Source: UBA2970 sp965221075
GTDB taxonomy: Bacteria > Verrucomicrobiota > Verrucomicrobiia > Limisphaerales > AAA164-E04
NCBI GenBank assembly: GCA_965221075.1
Contig: OZ244865.1
Coordinates: 3,100,001 to 3,164,000 of the forward strand
Direction of reading: 5' to 3'
Length of the DNA: 64,000 bases
In this document: positions 15,196 through 27,257 of the stretch, one piece after another
How positions within the stretch are numbered: position 1 is the stretch's first letter
How the letters are laid out: the number at the start of each line of letters is the position of its first letter
Position numbers and translations under genes: made by a program
The notes under the pieces: model-generated
What the model saw: only the letters and a program-made list of their open reading frames with translations
Database searches by the model: none
Told to the model about the DNA's origin: nothing

Positions 15196-16153
15196 GCAGC
15201 AGCTGGCGAATGACGGCTTCGACAACCGGGACGGGAACAGCGTTGCCCGCAAGGCGCCGGACGGTGGTGATCGGCGCATCGATCTGGTAGGCGTCGGGAA
15301 AGCCTTGCAGGCGCAGGATCTCCCGGGCGGTGAGCCGCCGCTTGCCATCCACGAGCAGGTAGTTGTAGCTCGCGGATGCCCGAAGGGCGCACGAGTACGG
15401 GTGGCTCGACACGTTCCCTCCCTTGTTCTCGTGCCAGATCGCGGGCTGAACCGCAGCCTTGTGGGCCTTTTGTCGGGCCTTGCGGATGCGGGATGTCGCG
15501 AACGCCTCCGGCGGCGGGTCGGCTTCGAGCAGGTCCGCCAGTGGCGTCATGGGAGCCTTGCCCGAAGGCCACGGGAACGTCCGCGACTTCATTCCCTTCA
15601 CGCCGACGATGAAGATGCGCTCGCGCTTCTGCGGTACGCCGTAGTGGAGCGCATTGAGCACCTTCCAGTCCACGCCGTACCCAAGCCCCTCCATTGTTTC
15701 CAGAACGCACCGGAGAGCCTTGCCATCCTGGTTGGTGGCGAACTGCCGGACGTTCTCGATGAGGACGGCCTGGGGATGCTTGGCCTCGATGATGCGTGCC
15801 GTTTCGAAGAACAGCGTCCCGCGGGGGTCGGCCATTCCCTTCCGGTCGCCGATGATGCTGAACGGCTGGCAGGGAAGGCCGGCGAAGAGCACATCGTGAT
15901 CCGGAACCGTGGCGGCGTCCCCGATGTCGTGGATGTCGCCAACGGGGCGGTGTCCCAGGTTGGCCTCGTAGACGCTCCGCGCTACCGGGTCTATGTCGCT
16001 GGCGAACACGCAGGACATTCCGAAGCGAGAGGCCGCGACATGGAAGCCGCCTATCCCGCTGAACAGATCCGCGAACGTCACGAGGCTTGCAGGCGTCTCC
16101 GGTGTGCTGGCCAGCGAGTCGATCGTGTCGGCTGGCCGGGTTTCTGCGATCAT
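15182..16153 (-). CDS. DNA (cytosine-5) methyltransferase
   Basis: 323 residues with the C5-methyltransferase motifs in order: I (DLFSGIGGFH, about 29-38), IV (GLPCQPFS, catalytic Cys95), VI (ENV), VIII (QKRERIFIVG), and X (GNAVPVPVV). The target-recognition region between VIII and X is short. It methylates cytosine in the cognate site and should protect the host from the nuclease gene that follows. The ATG at 16153 is chosen because it yields the standard N-terminus; sequence further upstream belongs to a transposase remnant. That ATG overlaps the stop of the remnant (ATGA), an unusual junction suggesting the system arrived by transposition or recombination. Confidence 0.93.
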   Translation of the reverse strand: MIAETRPADTIDSLASTPETPASLVTFADLFSGIGGFHVAASRFGMSCVFASDIDPVARSVYEANLGHRPVGDIHDIGDAATVPDHDVLFAGLPCQPFSIIGDRKGMADPRGTLFFETARIIEAKHPQAVLIENVRQFATNQDGKALRCVLETMEGLGYGVDWKVLNALHYGVPQKRERIFIVGVKGMKSRTFPWPSGKAPMTPLADLLEADPPPEAFATSRIRKARQKAHKAAVQPAIWHENKGGNVSSHPYSCALRASASYNYLLVDGKRRLTAREILRLQGFPDAYQIDAPITTVRRLAGNAVPVPVVEAVIRQLLRVCS

Positions 16154-16401
16154 GCCGTGAGCCCCCGCCAGTCGAGCTGACGGCCATCCGTTCCAGCGGC
16201 GATCCGGTCGATCCCGGCCATCGCGTCGCACCCCGCGTTCTCCCTCCCGGCAGACTCGGTCACGTGCCGGAACAGGCGCTTCACGCTCATGCAGCTGGAA
16301 ACTCCAGCATGGCCCCGCTTCAACAGAGGCCAGAAGGAACCGATCCCATTGGCGTGCGTAATGCCGCTCACGAACTCCACTGCACAGTGCCTCGGCGTGT
16401 A
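16150..16401 (-). pseudogene. IS1595-family (ISXO2-like) transposase C-terminal remnant
   Basis: About 80 codons match the end of IS1595-type transposases: VSGITHANGIGSFWPLLKRG is the conserved segment around the last catalytic residue, followed by MSVKRLFRHVTESAGRENA and a terminal GRQLDWRGLTA. The preceding catalytic core is missing and no inverted repeat was found. The stop codon overlaps the start of the methyltransferase gene. Confidence 0.6.
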
Positions 16402-16439
16402 GGGCGGGAAGCCGGGCAGTACCCGGCAGGCCGGGTTTG

Positions 16440-16554
16440 CAGCCCGTGAACACGCAGTACCTCCTCCGATGCGGTCCGGCGCGATTCCGGCCAGTTCCGC
16501 TGCCTCTCCCGATGGCGTCCAGGCGGCGGCCGAAGAGCCTGGGACGAACGACAT
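16440..16554 (-). pseudogene. PIN-domain (VapC-like) toxin remnant
   Basis: The ATG overlaps the stop of the antitoxin remnant (TGATG), and the first residues MSFVPGSSAAAWTPSGEAAE resemble the first strand and helix of PIN toxins (normally VxDxSAAxAW). The usual acidic residue of the first motif is not present. Similarity fades after about 30 codons and runs into the IS1595 fragment. It is read as a truncated toxin because of its position behind an antitoxin gene. Confidence 0.4.
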
Positions 16555-16794
16555 CAGCGTGCGTGCTCCTCGTGGCGCCACGAGAGAATCTCGGAGGCCG
16601 TCGCCGTCTTCTGCTTCATCCGTTCCCGGCGCATCGTCGCCAAAAGCGCCGCATGCTCGCCTTCGCGGGTAATCCGATTCACACGGGGCACCGGCACGCC
16701 GCTCCGGCAGATCGCCAGATCCTCTCTCTTCCACTTCCTCCAGCAATGCGGAAAGGCGGGCCTCCGCCTCGCCGATCTTCGCTTGTCTCGCCAT
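16554..16794 (-). pseudogene. Phd/YefM-type antitoxin, frameshifted
   Basis: The start MARQAKIGEAEARLSALLEE is the classic Phd N-terminus. After the EEVEER segment the frame shifts by one base near 16724. The next frame continues with LAICRSGVPVPRV, the second Phd strand pattern, and ends with a helical toxin-binding tail at 16554. With one base corrected it would be about 80 residues, the normal size. The antitoxin is broken, in keeping with loss of its toxin. Confidence 0.6.
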
Positions 16795-17001
16795 GCTCCC
16801 CTCGCGCCTCGTCGATTCGAAGCTCGGTAGCCGGTCCGCCGAATGTTCCAACGGCCGGTTCGGCATCGGAGGATAGGCCAGAATCCATGCTGGTCGAGAG
16901 CTTGTTCAACCAGGCTGACAGCTCCAGCCTAGTACGGCAGGCCGGATCGAGGGAGAGAGGACCGGCCTTCGAGGCAGCACGCCTCCATGGAAGGCCTCCA
17001 G

Positions 17002-17025
17002 GCCCGGCAGGGGGAGGCCGGGCCC
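17002..17025 (-). terminator. GC-rich hairpin after atpG
   Basis: GGCCCGGC (17002-17009) and GCCGGGCC (17018-17025) form a perfect 8-bp stem with an 8-base loop, 14 bases past the atpG stop. There is no T tract, so it may act as an attenuated or Rho-assisted terminator. It marks the end of the ATP synthase gene series in this window. Confidence 0.45.
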
Positions 17026-17038
17026 GGCGGAATCGGAA

Positions 17039-17929
17039 TCAGGCGACGGCGAGCGAGGCCGAGGTGATTTCCAGCAGCTCGTTGGTGATGCCCGCCTGGC
17101 GCAGCTTGTTGTACTCCAGGGTGAGGTCCTTGATGAGCTGGTTGGCGTTGTCGGTGGCGTTCTTCATGGCCACCATGCGGGCGCTGTGCTCGCTGGCCTT
17201 GCACTCCAGGAGGAACTGGTAGAGGCGGTAGTTGAGGTAGTGGGGGAGGAGGCTGCCCAGAACGTCGGCGGCGTCGGGCTCGAACTCGAAGCCGCCGCCT
17301 GGAGCGACTTGCTCCTCTCCCGCCTGGCCGCTCCCCGGCTCGTCCTCCAGGCCGGCCTCCAGGGCGGTGATCCCTTCCAGCGGCAGGAAGGTCCGGCGCT
17401 GGGGCCGCTGGACCAGGGTGGAGACGAAGTTGGTGTACATCACGTCCACCTGGCGGATCGGCTCCTTGGCGAAGAGGTCGAGGACGTACTTGGAGATGGC
17501 GCGGGCCTCGGAGAAGCGGGGCTCGTCCTTGCAGGTGAATTCGGCCGAAAGATCCCGGCGGGAGCGGGCCACGAACTGGGACGCCTTGCGTCCGACGGCG
17601 ACGAAGAGGGTGGAGCCGTCCCCGGTGCGCGACGCCTCCCGGAACAGGTTGGTGTTCAGCGCCCCGCACAGCCCCTTGTCGGTGCCGATCAGCACCACCG
17701 CCCGCCTGCCCTCGTTCCGGCGCTCCAGCAGGGGGTGGGTGAAGTCGACGGTGCCGGCCGAGACCTCGGCCAGCATCCGGTTCATGAGGGAGACGTAAGG
17801 GCGCCCCGCCACCGCCGCCTGCTGGGCCTTGCGCATCTTCGAGGCGGCCACCATCTGCATGGCCCGGGTGATCTGGGCCGTGTTGCGGACCGACTTGATG
17901 CGCCGGCGTAGGTCCCGGGTGCTGGGCAT
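17039..17929 (-). CDS. atpG: ATP synthase F1 gamma subunit
   Basis: 296 residues forming the central rotor shaft of F1. The N-terminal helix RRRIKSVRNTAQITRAMQMV and the C-terminal helix with MKNATDNANQLIKDLTLEYN are the antiparallel coiled coil that turns inside the alpha/beta ring. The middle carries GTDKGLCGALN. An acidic insert lies at about residues 195-220. Normally atpD and atpC follow; here the gene is followed only by a hairpin and the restriction-modification island. An IS630 element separates it from atpA, so its expression may depend on readthrough or an IS promoter. Confidence 0.95.
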   Translation of the reverse strand: MPSTRDLRRRIKSVRNTAQITRAMQMVAASKMRKAQQAAVAGRPYVSLMNRMLAEVSAGTVDFTHPLLERRNEGRRAVVLIGTDKGLCGALNTNLFREASRTGDGSTLFVAVGRKASQFVARSRRDLSAEFTCKDEPRFSEARAISKYVLDLFAKEPIRQVDVMYTNFVSTLVQRPQRRTFLPLEGITALEAGLEDEPGSGQAGEEQVAPGGGFEFEPDAADVLGSLLPHYLNYRLYQFLLECKASEHSARMVAMKNATDNANQLIKDLTLEYNKLRQAGITNELLEITSASLAVA

Positions 17930-17936
17930 GGTACGC

Positions 17937-19127
17937 TAGTGTCCTGTGCTCTATAAAGCTAGGTCAAACGCTTGTGGCCTGGCACTCTGCGAGCCGTGCC
18001 CTGGCACGCTTGATCTTCGCCAGGATATCTTCGCCCTTGGCAACCCACCTGAAGGGCTTGGGATCGGCGTTGTGCTCTGCCAGGTGCCGCTGGATCGCGC
18101 TCTTGAGTTGAGAGACGCTGGTGTAGCTCTGGTCTCGGACCACAGTGGTCAGCTCGGCAAAGAACCGCTCGACCATGTTGAGCCAGGAGCTCGATGTCGG
18201 AGTGAAGTGCATCGTGATCCTCGGATGCTTGGCCAGCCAGGCCCTGACCTTGGCGTGCTTGTGCGTAGCGTAGTTGTCGGCGATGATGTGGATGGCCAGC
18301 TCGTCGGGGGTTTCGCGGTCGATCTGCTTGAGGAAGCGCAGCCACTCCACGTGCGTGTGCCTGCTTTCCAGACGCTGGATCAGCTTGCCGTCCAGGTAGT
18401 TCATCGCCGCAAAGAGCGTGATCGTGCCGTGCCGGTAGTAGTCGTGCGTCTGGGTGCGGATGTGCCCCATGCCCAGCGGCAGGCCCGGCTGCGTGCGTTG
18501 CAGCGCCTGGATCTGCGACTGCTCGTCGGAGCAGTACACCACGGCTTTCTCCGGCGGATCCAGGTACAGGCCCACGACATCCCGGAACTTCTCCTCGAAC
18601 TCGGGATCGTTGGAGAGCTTGAAGTTGCGCTTGAGATGGGGCTTGAGGCCGTGTGCCCGCCAGATGCTGCTGACGCTGGAGGCCGAGATGCCGACTTCGG
18701 CCGCCGTGGTCCGGGTGCTGCGCCGCTTGATGCCTGGCGCACGCTGGCCCGCCAGCTCGATCACCTTCTCGACCACTTCCCGGGGAATGCTCGGCTTGAC
18801 GCCCCGGCCCTCGCGATCCACCAGGCCATCGAGCCCCTCCTTGGCGAAGCGCTGCGACCACTTGCACACAGTCTGCTGCGAGGTTCCCACCTCTTTGGCC
18901 ACATCTCTCTGACTCTTTCCTCCTGCTCGCAGCAGCACGATGCGTGCACGCAGGAGATCTCGTGCCGGTGTGGTGAAAGCACGCACACGCCGGTTGAGCT
19001 CCGCTTCCTGGTCTGCCGAGAGCTCCAGAATCGTGATCGGTCGTCCCATAATCAATGCGCTGGTATGCGCCGAACTGGACTGTACCATGAAAACCTCCAT
19101 TGATCTATACTTATTACACACAGGACA

Positions 19128-19130
<3 letters not shown>
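17937..19130 (-). mobile_element. complete IS630-family insertion sequence between atpA and atpG
   Basis: TAGTGTCCTGTG at 17937-17948 and its exact complement CACAGGACACTA at 19119-19130 are the ends. TA at 17937-17938 and 19129-19130 is the target duplication expected for IS630, giving an element of 1,190 bp between them. The TA used is inside the TAG stop codon of atpA, and the stop is preserved. Removing the element leaves only six bases between atpA and atpG. The transposase reads in the operon direction. The element looks intact and recent. Confidence 0.92.
17964..19088 (-). CDS. IS630-family transposase
   Basis: A DDE transposase of about 374 residues. An N-terminal helix-turn-helix (KSQRDVAKEVGTSQQTVCKW) is followed by a winged region and a DDE core: YCSDEQSQIQAL (first Asp), HIIADNYATHKH (second Asp), and SSSWLNMVERFFAELT (Glu). 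I chose the ATG at 19088 because GGAGG precedes it at a good distance; an in-frame ATG at 19121 lies inside the terminal repeat. No frameshift or stop is seen, so it should be active. Confidence 0.93.
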   Translation of the reverse strand: MVQSSSAHTSALIMGRPITILELSADQEAELNRRVRAFTTPARDLLRARIVLLRAGGKSQRDVAKEVGTSQQTVCKWSQRFAKEGLDGLVDREGRGVKPSIPREVVEKVIELAGQRAPGIKRRSTRTTAAEVGISASSVSSIWRAHGLKPHLKRNFKLSNDPEFEEKFRDVVGLYLDPPEKAVVYCSDEQSQIQALQRTQPGLPLGMGHIRTQTHDYYRHGTITLFAAMNYLDGKLIQRLESRHTHVEWLRFLKQIDRETPDELAIHIIADNYATHKHAKVRAWLAKHPRITMHFTPTSSSWLNMVERFFAELTTVVRDQSYTSVSQLKSAIQRHLAEHNADPKPFRWVAKGEDILAKIKRARARLAECQATSV

Positions 19131-20660
<1,530 letters not shown>

Positions 20661-20678
20661 CTCGGAGTGTCCTCGCCC

Positions 20679-21086
20679 CTATCGGGCGGTGGAAGAGAAG
20701 CGCTCGGCGATCCCGGAGAGCCGGGATCGCAGCGAGCCGTCGTAGACATCGCTGCCGACCTGGATCCGCACCCCTCCCAGGAGGCCGGGATCCTCGGAGA
20801 AGGCCAGGGAGAGGCCCTCGCCGTGGATGGCCTCCAGACGGCGGCCGATCCGCTCGCGCAGCCCGCTCTCCAGCGGGACGGCCGACTCCACCCTGGCGGT
20901 GCGGGCCTGCGCCTCCAGCTTAACGAGGCGGAGGAAGCGCTCCAGCAGCCGGAGGTGGCCCCGGGGCCGGCGCTCCAGCACCCGGGCCGCCGCCTGGCGC
21001 ACCCGGTCCTCCTCCAGCCTCCCCTCCACCAGGCAGGCCCGGAACAGCGACTTGGCCTCCTGCCGGATCCGCTTGTCGGCCTTCAT
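20679..21086 (-). CDS. atpH: ATP synthase delta subunit (OSCP), short form
   Basis: 135 residues, shorter than the usual about 175-180; part of the N-terminal six-helix domain seems reduced. The C-terminal part has the typical PGLLGGVRIQVGSDVYDGSLRSRL pattern (DPxLxGG... DGS), which binds the top of F1 and the b stalk. The start is five bases from the atpF stop. Identification rests on that C-terminal motif and on position between atpF and atpA. Confidence 0.9.
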   Translation of the reverse strand: MKADKRIRQEAKSLFRACLVEGRLEEDRVRQAAARVLERRPRGHLRLLERFLRLVKLEAQARTARVESAVPLESGLRERIGRRLEAIHGEGLSLAFSEDPGLLGGVRIQVGSDVYDGSLRSRLSGIAERFSSTAR

Positions 21087-21091
21087 CCCCG

Positions 21092-21628
21092 CTAGGAGGA
21101 GGCGCCCAGGCTGCGGGCGGCCTCCTCGGAGAGGCGCTTCTGGTCCTCGTCGGAGAGCGCCCGTCCGATCACCTGCGAAGTGGTGCCCACCACCAGCCGT
21201 CCCACCTCGCTGCGCAGCTCCGCCAGCATGCGGGCATGATCGGAGGCGGCCGCCTCCCGGGCCTGGGCCACGATCTGCTCGGCCTGGGCCACGGCCTTCT
21301 GGCTCTCACGCTGCTGCACCCTGGCGGCCGCCTCCCGGGCCTCCTCGATCAGGCGGGACGCCTCCTGGTTGGCCTGGTGGAGGATCTCCTTGCGCTCGGT
21401 CTCGGTGGCGGCCAGCTGCTGCTGGATCCTCTCGGCACCGGCCATGCTCTCGGCCACCTTGGCGCGGCGCCTCTCCAGCAGGTCCAGCACCGGCCGGTAG
21501 GCGAAGCGGTGCAGGAGGAAGGCGAGGATCAGGAAGCTGACCGCCTGGGCGATCAGCAGCTCCCACATCACGCCGAACTGGTTCCCGGAGCCGGGGGCCG
21601 AAGCGGCCAGTATCAGGAACTGGGTCAT
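21092..21628 (-). CDS. atpF: ATP synthase F0 b subunit
   Basis: 178 residues. A single membrane helix near residues 22-42 (WELLIAQAVSFLILAFLLHR) is followed by a long charged helix rich in Ala, Glu and Arg that forms the peripheral stalk. It fixes F1 to subunit a through delta. Order atpE-atpF-atpH is standard. The N-terminus has about 20 extra residues before the helix. Confidence 0.93.
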   Translation of the reverse strand: MTQFLILAASAPGSGNQFGVMWELLIAQAVSFLILAFLLHRFAYRPVLDLLERRRAKVAESMAGAERIQQQLAATETERKEILHQANQEASRLIEEAREAAARVQQRESQKAVAQAEQIVAQAREAAASDHARMLAELRSEVGRLVVGTTSQVIGRALSDEDQKRLSEEAARSLGASS

Positions 21629-21695
21629 GGAAGTCTACGGAGTCGGCGCCTCTCGGGCCGAAGGGACCGCATGTGCGCGTCCTCCCTCCGCCGGA

Positions 21696-21914
21696 TCAGC
21701 TCGCCCGGTAGAGGAACATGGCGAAGAAGATGATGGCCTCGGCCAGGGCCGCGAAGATGATGGCGTTCACCAGGATCTCGTTCTTGGCGCCGGGATTGCG
21801 TCCGGTGGCCTCGGCCGCCTTCATGCCGACCATTCCCACGCCGATGGCCGAGCCCAGGGCCGCCAGGCCCACGTGGATGCTTCCCGTCAACTCCGCCAGA
21901 AGTGGTGCTATCAT
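21696..21914 (-). CDS. atpE: ATP synthase F0 c subunit
   Basis: A 72-residue hairpin of two membrane helices. The first has the glycine-rich packing motif (GLAALGSAIGVGMVG), then the polar loop EATGRNPGAKNE. The second holds the ion-binding glutamate in ALAEAIIFF. The extra Gln and Ser ligands of sodium-binding c rings are not present, so protons are the likely coupling ion. Multiple copies make the rotating ring. Confidence 0.95.
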   Translation of the reverse strand: MIAPLLAELTGSIHVGLAALGSAIGVGMVGMKAAEATGRNPGAKNEILVNAIIFAALAEAIIFFAMFLYRAS

Positions 21915-21998
21915 TCGTATTACGCTGCTCCGCTGTTCTGTCCGCTGGGGCGGCGGCCCCCGCTGTCCTGCACGGTCCGGCCGCCGAGATCCTCTCCT

Positions 21999-22880
21999 CT
22001 AGTGGGCGCCCTCCTGGTCGTGGCGGCAGATCAGCATGGTGAACACCGCAGTGAGCAGGGCGAAGACGAAAGCCTGGACCAGCCCCACCATCAGCTCCAG
22101 AAAGTAGAAGGGCAGCACGGCCAGCCAGCCCAGCCACGAGCCCGCCATGAGGATGATGGTCTCCAGGATGTTCTCGCCGGCGAAAACGTTGCCGTAGAGG
22201 CGGAAGGTGAGGGCCACCGGACGGATGGCGATGGAGACCACCTCGATGATCCCCACGAAGAGGAAGATCAGGATCAGGAAGAAGGCCATCAGCCCCTTCC
22301 CGTGCCCCGTGAGGGGGAAGATGTGGGCCAGCACCCCCCCGACCCCGTTGGCCTGGACCGCCCAGACGATCCACAGGACGAAGAAGACCAGCGACATGGC
22401 CAGGGTCAGGTTGAGATCGGCGTTGGCGCCCCGCAGCAGGGGCTTCTCCAGGTGGAACGATCCGTCCTCGCCGTAGGAGCCGAAGCCCACGCTGCCCACC
22501 CCGGGCAGGAGCCCCGCCCAGTTGGCTGCGAGGATGAAGACGAAGACGGTGGCGAAGAACCAGAAGGTGCGCCGCGCCAGATCCGCTCCCAGGATCCCCT
22601 CGAAGAAGCCGTAGAGCGACTCCACCAGCCACTCCCAGAAGTTCTGCAGGCCCCGGGGGACCAGGCCGGCGTTGCGCACCGCCAGCTGCGAGACCAGGAC
22701 GATGAGCCCGGCCACGATCCACATGGAGATCATCGAGTTGGTCACCACCAGGGGGCCGATCTCGAAGCGGGGGGCCGCAGGAGGCAGCTCGTGGCCCTCG
22801 GCGCCCGAAGCGCCCAGCGCCGCCAGCAGGAACGTCGGCGCGAGCAGCAGGCGCAGCGGGATTCGCGGAGCGGGCCTCAT
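21999..22880 (-). CDS. atpB: ATP synthase F0 a subunit
   Basis: 293 residues with several membrane helices. The essential arginine of the proton half-channels lies in TFRLYGNVFAGE. The first about 27 residues look like a cleavable signal or an extra N-terminal helix, longer than in E. coli. The start codon directly abuts the stop of the sugar-nucleotide enzyme gene, with no intervening base, so the ATP synthase genes are probably cotranscribed with it. No atpI was found. Confidence 0.95.
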   Translation of the reverse strand: MRPAPRIPLRLLLAPTFLLAALGASGAEGHELPPAAPRFEIGPLVVTNSMISMWIVAGLIVLVSQLAVRNAGLVPRGLQNFWEWLVESLYGFFEGILGADLARRTFWFFATVFVFILAANWAGLLPGVGSVGFGSYGEDGSFHLEKPLLRGANADLNLTLAMSLVFFVLWIVWAVQANGVGGVLAHIFPLTGHGKGLMAFFLILIFLFVGIIEVVSIAIRPVALTFRLYGNVFAGENILETIILMAGSWLGWLAVLPFYFLELMVGLVQAFVFALLTAVFTMLICRHDQEGAH

Positions 22881-23884
<1,004 letters not shown>

Positions 23885-23885
<1 letters not shown>

Positions 23886-24775
23886 CAGGGAGCCGGAAGG
23901 AGGTCGTAGGGGCTCTCGACCACGAAGAAGAAGGAGTGGGGGAGGCTGCGGAGGAAGGAGTCGAAGGTCACGCTCCCGGTGGGCACGGCGGGCGCGGAGA
24001 CGACCTGGTAGGACCAGCGGGCCAGATCGCTGGAGTGGAACATCATGTAGTAGGCCTGGGAGCGGGTGGGCCAGGACATCTCCAGGGTGCTCTCTCCCCG
24101 GTACACCCGCAGGGGCTTCTGCTCCACCTGGGGCAGGGGGGGGACCACGGCCAGGGGATCGAAGGCGAGAGCGGCGGCCCCCGTCCTCCGGATGGCCACC
24201 CGGTGGAGGGCCACCGGATTGACGGGCCGGTCGTCCTCCCCGGTGGGGACCAGGGAGATGTGGCGCACGACCTCCATGCCCCGGGAGACCCAGCCGAACA
24301 CCGTGTGGCGGTTGTCGAGCCAGGAGGCGGGAGACACGGTGACGAAGAACTGGCTCCCGTTGGTGTTGGGATTGCTCGAGTTGGCCATCGAGAGGATCCC
24401 CTCCCGGCTGTGCCGCAGCTGGGGATGGAATTCGTCGGCGAAGAAGTAGCCGGGCCCGTCGGTGCCCCGGCCGTTGGGCGAGCCTCCCTGGATCATGAAG
24501 TCCTTGATCACCCGGTGGAAGGTGGTGCCCTGGTAGTAGGGGCGGCGGACCACCGCGCCCTTCTGGAAGTCCACCCAGGGGCGGGTTCCCTCGGCCAGGG
24601 CGACGAAGTTGGCCACGGTGCGCGGCGTCCGCTGGAAGTCGAGGCGGCAGGAGAACTCCCCCTGGCTGGTCTCGAAGTCGGCGAAGAGGCCCTCCTCCTC
24701 CTGGGCCAGTGCGGGAAGAAGGAGGGCCCAGACGAGGATCCCGAGGACGGCCGGGACCGGGATCGGGCGGAGCAC
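23885..24775 (-). CDS. secreted cyclophilin-type peptidyl-prolyl isomerase with C-terminal module
   Basis: 296 residues. An N-terminal signal (VPAVLGILVWALLLPALAQ) sends it to the periplasm. The cyclophilin domain (about 30-200) has FHRVIKDFMIQGG and NGSQFFVTVSP, the core of proline isomerase activity. The last about 90 residues (LEMSWPTRSQAYYMMFHSSD then LARWSYQVV) form an extra beta module of a kind common on Verrucomicrobiota exported proteins. Start is the GTG at 24775, giving a full signal peptide 17 bases after the previous stop. Confidence 0.88.
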
Positions 24776-24792
24776 GGCAGGCCGCCTCCCGC

Positions 24793-26028
24793 CTAGCGGA
24801 CAGGCCGGAACTTCCACAGGTGGCTCACGGTGCGGACGTACATGTGGCCGCCCATGAAGGCCGGGGTGGCGTGGCAGGTCTCGCCCAGGCCGTAGCTCCC
24901 CAGGATGCGGTAGGCGCCGGAGCCCTCCACCACATGCAGGTCGCCGGAGTCGGAGACGGCGACGATCTCCTCCCCCACCCCCACCGGCGAGCCGAAGTAG
25001 GCGCCGTAGCCCGGCAGCCGCTCCGACCAGGCCACCTCCCCGGTGGCGGGGTCCACGCAGCTGAGGATCCCGCCGTCGCTCCAGAGGAAGAGCCTCCCCT
25101 TGAAGTGCAGGGGGGTGGGCACGTAGGGAGCGGCGCGGCGGATCTGGTACGCCAGCTCGGGCTGGGCCCGCTCCTTGCCGTCGGGAGGCCGCAGGGCCAC
25201 CAGGTAGTTGCCTCCGCCGCCGCTGCCGCAGGTGCCGAACACCAGCCCCGCGGCCATGACCGGGGAGCTGCAGCTGCGCTTGTCGAAGGCGCCGGGATAC
25301 TGCCAGAGCAGCCTGCCGGTGCGGGGATCCAGGGCCCCCATGCCGTTGGCCTGGCTGTTGGCCAGCAGTACCGGCTCTCCCTGGGGGCCCTCGACGACGG
25401 CGGGAGTGGAGTAGGCGGTCTTGTCGGCCTTGCCCCGAGGGGTCTTCCAGCGAATCTCCCCGGTGGCCCGGTCCAGGGCGACGATGAAGCCCTCGCCCAG
25501 GTGCTCGTTGGCCATGACGACCAGGTCCTCGAAGAGCATGGGCGAGGTGCCCGGCCCGTGCAGGCTCCGGTAGACTCCCAGATCCCGCTTCCAGATCAGA
25601 TCGCCCTGGTGGTCGAAGGCCGCGATCCGGACCCGGTCCCCGTCGCCCCAGGTGGCGTAGACCCGCTCGGCGTCGACCGCCGGGGTCGACGAGGCCAGGC
25701 TGTTGAAGCGGTGGATGTGGAACTCCTCCATGGGGAAGGAGGTGGTCCACACGATCGAGCCGCTGCCCGCGTCCACTCCCAGCACCGAATAGCGCTGGGA
25801 TCCGGCCGAGGTCAGGAAGACCAGGTCCCCCCAGCCCACCGGCGAGGAATGCCCCGGGCCCGGCAGCTCGCTCTTCCAGACCAGGTTGTTCGCCGAGATC
25901 CCGGCGAAGCTCATGGCGGCCGGGGAGACTCCCGTTCCGCCGGGCCCGCGGAAGCGGGTCCACTCCTGGCCGAGAGCCAGGGGGGCCGCCAGCGCGACCG
26001 GAAGCAGGGCTCGGAATAGCAGAGTCAT
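24793..26028 (-). CDS. exported PQQ-like beta-propeller protein
   Basis: 411 residues with a signal peptide (MTLLFRALLPVALAAPLALG) and repeated blades of the type VLGVDAGSGSIVW, IVALDRATGEIRW, GALDPRTGRLLW and LSCVDPATGEVAW. Each ends in the tryptophan-docking pattern of PQQ/BamB propellers. No enzymatic residues are evident, so it is probably a scaffold or binding protein in the periplasm. It is the first gene of the train leading into the ATP synthase genes. Confidence 0.85.
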   Translation of the reverse strand: MTLLFRALLPVALAAPLALGQEWTRFRGPGGTGVSPAAMSFAGISANNLVWKSELPGPGHSSPVGWGDLVFLTSAGSQRYSVLGVDAGSGSIVWTTSFPMEEFHIHRFNSLASSTPAVDAERVYATWGDGDRVRIAAFDHQGDLIWKRDLGVYRSLHGPGTSPMLFEDLVVMANEHLGEGFIVALDRATGEIRWKTPRGKADKTAYSTPAVVEGPQGEPVLLANSQANGMGALDPRTGRLLWQYPGAFDKRSCSSPVMAAGLVFGTCGSGGGGNYLVALRPPDGKERAQPELAYQIRRAAPYVPTPLHFKGRLFLWSDGGILSCVDPATGEVAWSERLPGYGAYFGSPVGVGEEIVAVSDSGDLHVVEGSGAYRILGSYGLGETCHATPAFMGGHMYVRTVSHLWKFRPVR

Positions 26029-26153
26029 GTCTGGCGCGATTCTTGGCCGGAGGACGCCGAAATCAAGGCAATTCTAGAAGCCGGCCTCCTGGGGAATTGA
26101 CCCCCCCGGACCGGCGCCCTAGCCTCCTGCAGGCCGCACTCCGTCACACCCCC

Positions 26154-27239
<1,086 letters not shown>

Positions 27240-27257
27240 GGGGAGCCGCCCTCCGGG

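Noticed and set aside
17039..17929. frame-shifted long ORF 16929-17669 as a separate gene
   Set aside because: It is an alternate frame of atpG with a Gly/Arg/Pro-rich product.
21696..21914. sodium-type c subunit
   Set aside because: The ion-binding glutamate is present, but the extra Gln and Ser/Thr ligands seen in sodium-binding c rings are not, so proton coupling is more likely.
26043..26153. longer RecA N-terminus from the ATG at 26043
   Set aside because: The added 37 residues are basic and proline-rich and not like known RecA N-termini; the ATG at 26154 fits better.
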